Source: Sabethes cyaneus (taxonomy: Eukaryota; Arthropoda; Insecta; Diptera; Culicidae). From it: 64,000 nucleotides of DNA. The notes beneath the pieces were generated by a model. That model saw only the letters and a program-made list of their open reading frames with translations. It had not been told where the DNA came from and ran no database searches. The DNA is taken from the NCBI RefSeq assembly GCF_943734655.1, contig NC_071354.1:46441044-46505043 (forward strand). Direction: 5' to 3'. Each line of letters starts with the position of its first letter. Positions within the stretch are counted from its first letter, which is position 1. Below, piece after piece: positions 56,017 to 64,000 of this stretch. Both the position numbers and the translations under genes were made by a program.

Positions 56017-58300
56017 TCAATTTGGACAATGTGGGACAATTTTTTATTTTAAAAAGTCCACTGAAACATCATCAACTATAATATTTTTACGTCATATGTA
56101 CGACAAACAAAAGAAGTCAAGTTACGATTTCACTGCTTGTTACTTGAAACAATTTTCGTTGACTCTCTTCCAATTAGGTAGTGAGATATAACAAAACTCA
56201 AGTAATAAAATTCCGTAGGTTACATTCCTCAACACACAAAATTAAAATGATCAATTATTGCAACTACAACCGAAATATGTTCAAGTAAGCAACCCAGAAT
56301 GGAGACGAATGCCTATGCCGAAACAAGCTCAACGAAAGACCTGTTTCGTTTACTTATCTTTCATCAGTCAGAGTTTCGGTTTAATTAAAATTAATTTGAT
56401 AAATTAGCGAAATGTCATTTCGCATTCCATCGTCTTCGTTTGAATGTATTTTTTTACTGCTACTTTCCGAACAGTGCGCAAAATTTAAAGACCAACTATA
56501 CGACTGGAACACGAACGGAGCTCGATTCTGGCACACTCAGAAACGGGATGCAATTTTTTTTCTTCTTGCTTCTGGTTTCTGACTACACAACCTTGCCTCG
56601 GCCTCGAAATGTTTCGTTCGAATAATCTTTAGGCGGAGAATATTATTCCCGGCTCGACGTTATTTATTTTGCTTTAATGCCAACTTTGACTATCCAATAT
56701 TGCCAACATCAAGAGCGATCTTCCATTAGCGTTGATTGTGAGAGTGGATGCTTGATGGAAAACCACACCGGCTTCTCAACGCTGCTGACTGGCTGGCTGG
56801 CTGGTACTGGTAGTACGTACCACAAAAGAGATTAAAATAATTAGAAAACTTTTTGCCCCGCAAATTTGTCTCAATACAGCTATAAATATCAATCCGGTCA
56901 CGACGGTGCGCTGGGAGCAATTCGACGATGCGACAAATACCTTCCGAGAACCATATAGGTCTATATACAGTGTACAGTGTTGTGAAAATCGATGTTCTCC
57001 AGGGATGGTCGTTCCGGCTTACAATCACAAAACGAATATTCGTCTCCCCCGTGCCTGTACGCTGGCTGCTACATACTATTGCCTGCTGATTATTTTTAGC
57101 GAAGAGTTTTGGAAATTATTACATTGTTTCACTGCAGACTTTTTGCCTCACAATCTAAACTCCTAACGGAATTTTTCCCTGGGAAGCTTTCCGTACCCGA
57201 AAGGCGACGGCAGAACACACTCGAATTACATCATTACGGACAAGTATCCGGTGGCGGCATTATTTGATATCGACCCTAAATCCACCATCCGTGTAGTAAT
57301 TCCCTCTGCTCATTTCCGGGTTTTATCGTTCTGTAAGAATGTATCGAATCCTTAGACTGATCCGAACAAAGAACCCCTTTTGTTGGGCTTTCGTTCCTTT
57401 ACCCGGTTCTCTGCGCTTTATTTCTAAGCGTAAAGCAACAAGAAAAATTAGCCAACAATAGGAAAGAACGGAATAAGCTTTCCGGTATACCAACATTGAG
57501 ATAAGACGTACTCCCAGCACTGAAGCACCGTTACAGTTTCAAGTAACCGGTCGAAGAATCCAACCCTGGCATGCCGGAAGTCAGGCGGAAGTTCAGCTAT
57601 ATGAAATAACTCAGCGATGAATTTTAGCTTCGAGAGAAAAACCTTCTGCTTCTACGGTTCGATATAATATCATCATCATCATCATCGTCATTGTTGTCGT
57701 CGTTGCCGTCATCGTCGTCAGCACTTTCCCAATATAGCTTCGGCAAAGCACCGTTGGCAAAGTTGCATGAAAGTGGAAACCCGCCTTAGGCGGAACATGA
57801 AATCAGAGAACGCCGTCGTCGTTATAAGAACTGCCATAAAACATGGCCCGTCTCAAGCTGTGCTCCGTACTAGATGGAAGATATTTTCATAGGCAAATAA
57901 GTGTAGCACAATCTTTAATAACATTCACTGATTTGGAATGAAATATAAGGGGAAAAGGGAGCACCAAAACGATGTATCTGCTTATCTATGGCATTATTAT
58001 CATGCAGCTTTGGTTGCTACCGAGATTGACGTTGTGGTAGGTACTCGTACCTACGTACGCGAGTAAAGCAGTTCTTGTGAGCGAAACGCAGAAAAATTTG
58101 ACGGATTCAAACCGAATCGACTGTTAATTTGTTCGGAATTGTTTGCTGATGATACAACGAACCTAAGCGATAAACTCAATCACTTGGATTGGTGAGCAAG
58201 GGCGTAGTTAAATCCAGTTTATTGAATCAATTGAATGAGTTAAGGCTAAATTTAAGTTATGAAGCTGTTTTATTGCATAAAATGAGTTCTACGCAGTCTG
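56017..58300. other. no recognised gene
   Basis: Mixed composition. 57667-57722 is an imperfect (ATC/GTC)n tract. Frames such as plus 56906-57166 and minus 56726-57028 have no recognised motif. Possibly host non-coding sequence. Confidence 0.35.
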
Positions 58301-58408
58301 CCCAAGCAACAATGTGAGTTTTATTGTACTCTTATGGTGGTTTTCATGACCTCTTTTGGTCTTAAATGCCATCTTAAGAGTATAATAAAACCCAAATTGT
58401 TACTTGGG
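58301..58408. mobile_element. 108-bp fold-back MITE
   Basis: An almost complete palindrome: the left arm CCCAAGCAACAATGTGAGTT and the right arm reversed CCCAAGTAACAATTTGGGTT continue into TTATTRTACTCTTA, with about six unpaired bases at the centre (TCTTTT). No coding part. A decayed copy is at 38208-38310. Small palindromic elements of this wording are, to my knowledge, common in mosquitoes. Confidence 0.85.
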
Positions 58409-58689
58409 TGCGTATATCCTCCTAAGGATAAATAGTTTTGTGTAGCTTTGCATTTGATATGATTACCTTAATATAAAAATTTCAACTTGACAAAAAAAAT
58501 TATTTAGAAGGACCCGTGAAATTTTCATGATACTTCATAGAAAACTTCAAAGTGGAATAGTGGAATTTAATCGTGAAAAGTTTACTTTATTTCAAATTCC
58601 CTTCAATCCCACGTTTATTACGCGTGGACAGAAAATATTTAACAGTGTTATCAGTTAATTGTCGGTAGCCGAAAACAGTCAGTCAAGCA
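58409..58689. other. no recognised feature
   Basis: AT-rich, with no frame or repeat of note. Confidence 0.4.
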
Positions 58690-59178
58690 AATGCGCTCGA
58701 TGCGTTGTTCGCACTGTCAGATCCACCCCGGAGCGAGGAAGTCGGACACCATGAGGTACTTCTGGCATTTACAAAGCCCTCTCCCTTTTGGAGACAGACG
58801 AGGGAACAGAACAGAAGACTGGTTCTGGCCGCCCGATGGTGCCTGCGTGGCCGTAAAGTCCAGCAGAAGCTGAAGAGGAAGACCATGAGCAAGCTGGCCT
58901 CATCGTTCTGCGCCTTGGTCCGGGACTCCGGGAGATTAGAGCAATCGGCCAAACAGTGATGAAGTACAAATGGACAGTTTTATGCGGACGCGTCTTTCGA
59001 GGCCGGCTGTGTCTAAGCAGCAGGTAATCAACCAGAAGGAGCGGCTGAAGATGCTGATGAAAAATAACCTTTCGGCGAAGCGCGAAGTCATGGTCATGAA
59101 GACGTTGGACAGCAATGACTGTCATGGGATTAGGTACTTCCCCGTCAAGAAGGTAAACGATGACGTAAAATATATCTG
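58690..59178 (+). pseudogene. unrecognised GC-rich frame pair, possibly a decayed gene
   Basis: Two consecutive plus frames, 58705-58959 (84 codons, ending ...VRDSGRLEQSAKQ) and 58970-59179 (69 codons, with MLMKNNLSAKREVMVMKTLD), lie in a patch clearly richer in G and C than its flanks and with coding-like codon use. Both are rich in Arg and Lys. An opposite frame (minus 58769-59263) overlaps. I do not recognise a domain. It could be a processed pseudogene or part of an unknown element. Confidence 0.3.
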
Positions 59179-59832
59179 ATGCATCAGGCTCTTGGATGGA
59201 GCTGGCAATATGAATAAAGCACCGAGCGTAGTCGTTTGACTCTTTTTGCCATGGCTGTCGCAAATCAACTGATAACGTTGTCTATTTTGTCTGTGTAAGC
59301 TAGTTTTTTCCTCGTCGCTATCCCAAATTATTCTATTTTATTTTAATGCACACGTTACCTCACATTTAGCAATGTTAATAGTCATGTAAATAGTGCAGTT
59401 TACACAATTCTCCAATGCGTCCAAAAGTGTCTGAAGACGACGACGATCTGCAAGTAGATTTTAAGATCATCAGCAGTGGTTGGAGAATTAATGAAAAAAT
59501 GAATACTTCAACCGATGAACGTCCCTCTTGAAAATACACTATTCGCTTCTGTTGCCGATGATGCATTTATCGGCATTTGATTTTATCACGAGTATAACGG
59601 GTGACAACTAAAATTTTGGATTTTTTTCTCAAGCTATTAAAAATATTACAAAGGTACATGAAGAAGATCTGATTTACCGAAATTAAAGATACATTGTCCA
59701 TTGTTGAAAAAAAATTAGTGTACATTTGAAAACGGTCCGTAATCGGCTGTTCAACGAAGCTTCCGTTTGATGTCAGAACAGGAGCGTTGTACGGCCATCA
59801 TGCCAACTTTGCGAATGCATCTCTTGATTCTA

Positions 59833-60030
59833 CACACTTAGAAAAAAGCACCGAATTCGGTAAAATTTAAAAACAAACAGCGGTAAAACAGCTGAATGTT
59901 CGGTAAAATTTTTTATGTTACGAAACGTTACTAAAGATCAGTAAACGTCGATATGCGCGACCGAAATTTTTACCGAACGTTCAGTTGTTTAGATAGATTT
60001 CGGTAAAATTTACCGAACTGTTTAAGTGTG
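59833..60030. mobile_element. 198-bp MITE nested in the mariner relic
   Basis: Inverted ends CACACTTARA (left) and the reverse of TTAAGTGTG (right), flanked by TA (59831-59832 and 60031-60032). The interior is built of CGGTAAAATTT and TTTACCGAA words in both directions, so most of it can fold back. Confidence 0.75.
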
Positions 60031-60074
60031 TACCAATCATCTGTTTATATTTCGTGGCTCTCCAGTTATGTTTG

Positions 60075-60579
60075 TACCTTATGGAACTCAAAACCCCGAA
60101 GAAAGCTTCGATTGGGCGTACTGAGACAGATTTGTCGGGTCGTGGATTTTGGGTACAAATGGGATCGAATGGGTATTCAGGAACGATTGTGTTTTTTTTG
60201 CGTAATGCGATGATGCTCTATCCAGCCAAAACACGTTTTGTCCACCTGCATGATGTTTTTGTAGAAACGGGATCAAAATTCTCTTCAAACATTCGTCTGG
60301 TGCACATCTTAATTGATACCTAAACCAGAGGGTTTGTTGTTGAAAGGCACGAGAAAGAGAACGCTGAGAAGAGAACTTCTGCGTCTATAATTTTGACTGG
60401 TCTTCTTCCACTACCTTGCTTGCGAATAGTTGGTGGACATTTTAGAATATGGTAAACATTCGAAGCTGCAACATATTCGCTTATTAAATGTTATACCGTA
60501 TACTTTTTGCCGAGATTTCTGTGGCAATTCATAGAAGGGTAGAACGCGTTCTCGCAGTGCCTCTTGTTTCGACGCCATT
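60075..60579 (-). pseudogene. mariner transposase relic, D37E-type
   Basis: It starts MASKQEALRERVLPFYELPQ at 60579, the usual N-terminus of this group, continues with decayed helix-turn-helix text, and is then deleted up to the catalytic C-terminal part: FWLDRASSHYAKKTQSFL, then SIPFVPKIHDP, and after a one-base shift VRPIEAFFGVLS. Counting across the shift, 37 residues separate the Asp of WLD from the Glu of PIE, the spacing of the mosquito ITmD37E group. The first catalytic Asp region is missing, and stops and shifts rule out function. Confidence 0.75.
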
Positions 60580-60736
60580 GTAAGCAAAACTGGGTAAGCA
60601 TAAACAAAACAAAAAAAATTTACCTAAAGAGGAGAGAGAGAGAGCTAACACTTACATACTCTCAGTTCTCTCCGAGAACGAGTTGTTGAGTATAGGGGCC
60701 TCAAAAAAATTCCTAAATTTTAGTTGTCACCCGTTA

Positions 60737-62017
60737 GCTCATCATGGACATCGCAAGTTCGTTCAAAAATTAAATATTGAACTTTGAGCGCGGCCGATTT
60801 AATGGATATAATATACCCGGGAATGCCAGAAAGTGTGCTAAATAGTATTACCGTGAATAAATAATAGTTTAAAGTCGTGTTAGTGGCTTTTGAAGCAACT
60901 TTTGGTGATAAAGTTGCTTGCCGATGCTTGGTGTATATATTCAATTTGCGAATTCTCCAACCTTTACGAGTGTAGCCAAGTTGCAAACTATTGTGAGGTA
61001 CCCACATTTTATCAAGCAGCATGCGAAGATTGATGCGGTCGATGGGGGAATTTTCGTTCGGGGGAAGCAAGCCCAAAAATTTTTTTGAGAAAATCATATT
61101 TTATTTTAGAAAAACAGAGTATTGCTTGCCTGTGAAAACCGGAAAACCTGGAAATGCCAGGAAAATTCGTTTCATTCGCGAAAAATTTAAAAAGGACGCT
61201 GAAAGTACCGAAATGATGCAATATAGAATCGCAGTTTTACGAGCGAAAGTGCACTTTGGAAAGACCAGTTTTAAACGCAGTCAATCAGGGTTGTCCTGCA
61301 ATGGTTGTTGCAATAATAGAAAGGTGAGGGTACACCGGAAGGTGGATTAATTCAGTGTGTGTTATTAACTTCCAGCGTTTTCGGAAAATTGCGTTACAGC
61401 GAGGTAAAATTAATATTACATCGAGTTACGTTATTTCGAAGTTCCTTTACATCGAGGTTGCCTTATGTGAAGGTATTATATTTGAGACATTAGTAGTGCT
61501 AATTATTACCCACAATACTGCTGAATTAAGCATTGCTCTATCCTTGGTATTTACGGCACACTCCCGCTTTGCACCCGTTGGTGCACGCAATGTTAAAAAA
61601 ATAATTCAGTCTTGTCTTAATAGACATAACTTGTCGATTGTCTTAATAAAAACAAGTTGATAAAAACGCATGGCTTTTTCAAAACAGACCTGTAACAAGC
61701 TAATTTTGTCGTCAAAGTATTTGGAGTATTTTCTCAATATGTTTAACTTTGTGGAACATCAGAACTACGTTGAAATGAAAATAATGAAAGAAAATTAGAA
61801 GAACTAATTAGTTTGTAGCACAATAACTTCTTTACCTTAAAAGATAGATTTTTTTTCCTTGGACAGAAACTCCTTAGATAACAACTTATAAGTCAGTACA
61901 CAATTATGGGTCACATACAATTGTGGGTAATTCTAGCTTTAACTTTCGGTTTATATTTGATATTATTGATGGTCGTCCCTAGCTAGCCTCACATCTCTAC
62001 TATCCAATCTGCTTCCC
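60737..62017. other. no recognised gene
   Basis: A plus frame of 109 codons (61021-61350), rich in Lys and Arg, and minus frame 60720-61097 match nothing known. Around 61394-61455 short words GTTACAGCGAGG, TTACATCGAG and TTACATCGAGG recur. A possible inverted pair TTACCCACAAT (about 61506 and 61925) is too short to call an element. Confidence 0.35.
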
Positions 62018-62400
62018 CCCAAAGCAAAGCCTGGGTGCTAATTCCGTTATCGAAATTTGACCTCGCAACTAGCTGTTAGCATACAGGACAGTGCGGGGTC
62101 AGTGCTACGATCCTATTGACTCCAACAGCCTCTTACCCCTCCCCCGGTTAATCGAGTAAAGCTGACAGTATAACGCGATCAATCGATATCGATTTGTTTG
62201 AAAAGGCAGGCACGAAGAGCATACAAACCATACCAAAATCATTATCGTCGCTGAGGCGAATGCGGCGCGCAACTGGCCCTGCAATTGTCCTGCACTTTAA
62301 CAGCTGGCTGCGAAGTCTGTCGTATAAAAACAGATGATCGAGTTTCGATAACGGAATGTAGCACCTAGGCTTTGCTTTTTTTATAAGGGCGCGGCAGTAG
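62018..62400. mobile_element. two inverted SINE-like fragments
   Basis: The left piece AAAGCAAAGCCTGGGTGCTA, then TTCCGTTATCGAAA, faces the reversed right piece AAAGCAAAGCCTAGGTGCTA, then TTCCGTTATCGAAA. They are two copies of one family in opposite direction, also seen at 38875-39035, separated by about 90 bp. Confidence 0.6.
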
Positions 62401-62460
62401 TTTAGTCAGTAAAATATCCGGGTACCATTCGAAAGAGCGTGGGTGTTAGCCCCACCAACC
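62389..62460 (+). repeat. tRNA-like SINE head
   Basis: GGCAGTAGTTTAGTCAGTAA resembles a polymerase III A box and D arm; GTGGGTGTTAGCCCCAC could form a T-arm-like hairpin. It is too degenerate to be a functional tRNA and is most likely the head of a SINE next to the CA tract. Confidence 0.4.
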
Positions 62461-62521
62461 ATTGAAGTTCTTCGCACCGGACACTTCCTCTCTCTCTCTC
62501 TTTATATATATATATATATCT

Positions 62522-62950
<429 letters not shown>

Positions 62951-62969
62951 ACACACGTCATTCGTGATT

Positions 62970-62998
62970 TCTGCAGGATTGGGATTTGAACCCGGGTC
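62970..62998 (-). repeat. tRNA-like B box after the CA tract
   Basis: On the minus strand GGACCCGGGTTCAAATCCCA contains GGTTCAAATCC, a B-box match. With the tRNA-like head at 62389 it brackets the CA tract. Confidence 0.4.
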
Positions 62999-64000
62999 CT
63001 TTTTAGTATAACAACAAAGTACTTCAAAACTAAGAAACTTTTGTGAAGATACGAATGCAGAAAACATAATGTTTCTCTTTAAAAGCACTTTTTATAATCC
63101 GTTCCACTGTGGACCGGTGCACAGTGGCGCTCCTCCATATAAAGCTTGATCAAAAGTCACTTCAAATCGGCTGAAAATAACATCTTTAACTAATTTTGGG
63201 TCACTGAATTCAAATTAGGGATCAAAAACCGAAAAAAATGGTCGCTCATTAGGGTGGTTCACAAAATTTAAAAAAAAAGTTTCGCTTTTTACTCGCGTTA
63301 TTGTTGTTTTTTTAGGTTGGCAAATTTTGTATTTGCCCTTGAAAGCATAAACAACTTGTATCACGATGCATTAGGGTAGTTCAAAAACCATAAAAACTTA
63401 TTGTAAACCATAAAACTTTATTGCAAAAAAACCTTTAGAAAATTAATATAAGCCACTAATTTCAATTTAGAGCACAAAATTAAAAAAATATATATATTTT
63501 AAGCCTTAGGACCTTGTGGTCTGTGTCTGGTTTCGGCAGTTCAACAGCCACTAGCAATTTCCTATGTATTTTAAGATTACAAAAGAGAAGTACGTACCGA
63601 TATGTATCAAACAAAGTCGTATTCGATGCGCAAAACTAATTTTTACGTACCATTTTGGAGGCGATATTCGCATTGAGGGATAATTTTAAACGTTTCACTT
63701 ATATATGCATTTCTATACGAAAAAATCCGATTAAGCGCGGCCAGATTCATACAGCTATACAACTTTGTCCTGAAAATCACATGCTTGTTTGCTACTATAA
63801 TACATTGATAAGACGTTGATCAGAGGTTGGAAAATTCGCAAAATGAATATGTACTCCGAGCATCCGTAAACGGTTTTATCATGAGAAAAACAGAGATGCG
63901 AATATAACTAATGAGCCACATGCATTCACGCCTTAGAGCATCACTGAATATACGAATATCGTGTGCAACGCAAAAGTGCGAAATAACACCTTCTGCTGCT
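62999..64000. other. no recognised gene
   Basis: AT-rich. ATTAGGGTGGTTC at about 63248 and ATTAGGGTAGTTC at about 63370 are short repeats resembling words in the 47.7 kb element (ATTAGGGTGGTAC). No frame of interest to the window end. Confidence 0.4.

Larger units (their letters stand above)
59597..60734 (-). mobile_element. mariner-type element, 1138 bp, defective
   Basis: Inverted ends ACGGGTGACAACTAAAATTT lie between TA dinucleotides (59595-59596 and 60735-60736). Inside are the two ends of a mariner transposase on the minus strand and a nested 198-bp MITE. It is a once-autonomous copy that has lost the middle of its gene. Confidence 0.85.

Noticed and set aside
61506..61940. Element bounded by TTACCCACAAT inverted words
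   Set aside because: Only about 11 matching bases and no target duplication; could be chance in AT-rich DNA.
62389..62460. Functional tRNA gene
   Set aside because: A-box-like and T-arm-like pieces are present, but the acceptor stem and anticodon arm do not fold convincingly; better read as a SINE head.

Overview
This 64 kb window is nuclear DNA of an insect, most probably a dipteran and within that a mosquito. Evidence: AT-rich, transposon-dense intergenic sequence; an insect-type Ty3/gypsy retrotransposon; fragments of BEL/Pao, LINE, Tc1/mariner, hAT-like and Transib-like elements; many small inverted-repeat (MITE-like) elements with TA or 8-bp target duplications; and long microsatellites and minisatellites. 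The species assignment is inference. I see no confident host protein-coding gene; the only intact long reading frames belong to one retrotransposon.

Layout. 1-6.2 kb: repeat debris, a LINE reverse-transcriptase relic fused directly to a BEL/Pao relic, a (TG)n tract in a microsatellite-bearing repeat, and a palindromic element carrying a degenerate hammerhead-ribozyme-like core. 6.2-15.8 kb: a complete, very young Ty3/gypsy element on the minus strand (LTRs of 1340 and 1341 bp differing by one T, TAAT target duplication, gag, pol, and a canonical -1 frameshift heptamer between them). 15.8-18.5 kb: flanks and a MITE. 18.5-20.4 kb: a repeat element with about eleven 143-bp tandem units. 20.4-28.2 kb: mostly unrecognised, possibly intronic or intergenic host DNA. 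28.25-30.61 kb: a Transib-like non-autonomous element (CACGGTG end, CGACA target duplication, long inverted repeats) that itself holds an inverted copy of the 18.5 kb repeat. 30.7-31.3 kb: a Tc1-like transposase relic. 31.3-34.6 kb: moderately GC-rich DNA with one weak candidate exon. 34.6-36.7 kb: about 2 kb of three related heptamer satellites.

38.2-44.1 kb: LINE and SINE scraps, then a large imperfect inverted structure of degenerate repeats (a pyrimidine block, a Tc1/mariner-type MITE at the centre, a purine block), ending beside a hammerhead-ribozyme candidate whose core elements are all present. 44.2-47.6 kb: unrecognised. 47.65-51.94 kb: nested inverted repeats around a palindrome with roughly 1 kb arms. 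52.3-55.6 kb: LINE relics and a 1.5 kb hAT-type element with exact 8-bp duplications, subterminal CCCGAACCCGA repeats and a second hAT-type MITE nested inside it. 56-64 kb: a 108-bp fold-back MITE, an unrecognised GC-rich frame pair, a mariner relic (D37E spacing) with a MITE inside it, SINE-like fragments, and a 424-bp (CA)n.

How it works together: this is a graveyard of nested insertions. The gypsy element is the only copy that looks able to make its own proteins. The other elements are defective or non-autonomous and would depend on enzymes encoded elsewhere. The most notable signals are the self-cleaving RNA motif and its degenerate relative, the in-frame A AAA AAC slippery site, the Transib and hAT elements defined by exact target duplications, and the homogeneous heptamer arrays. 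All calls come from reading the sequence by eye; no database search was run.
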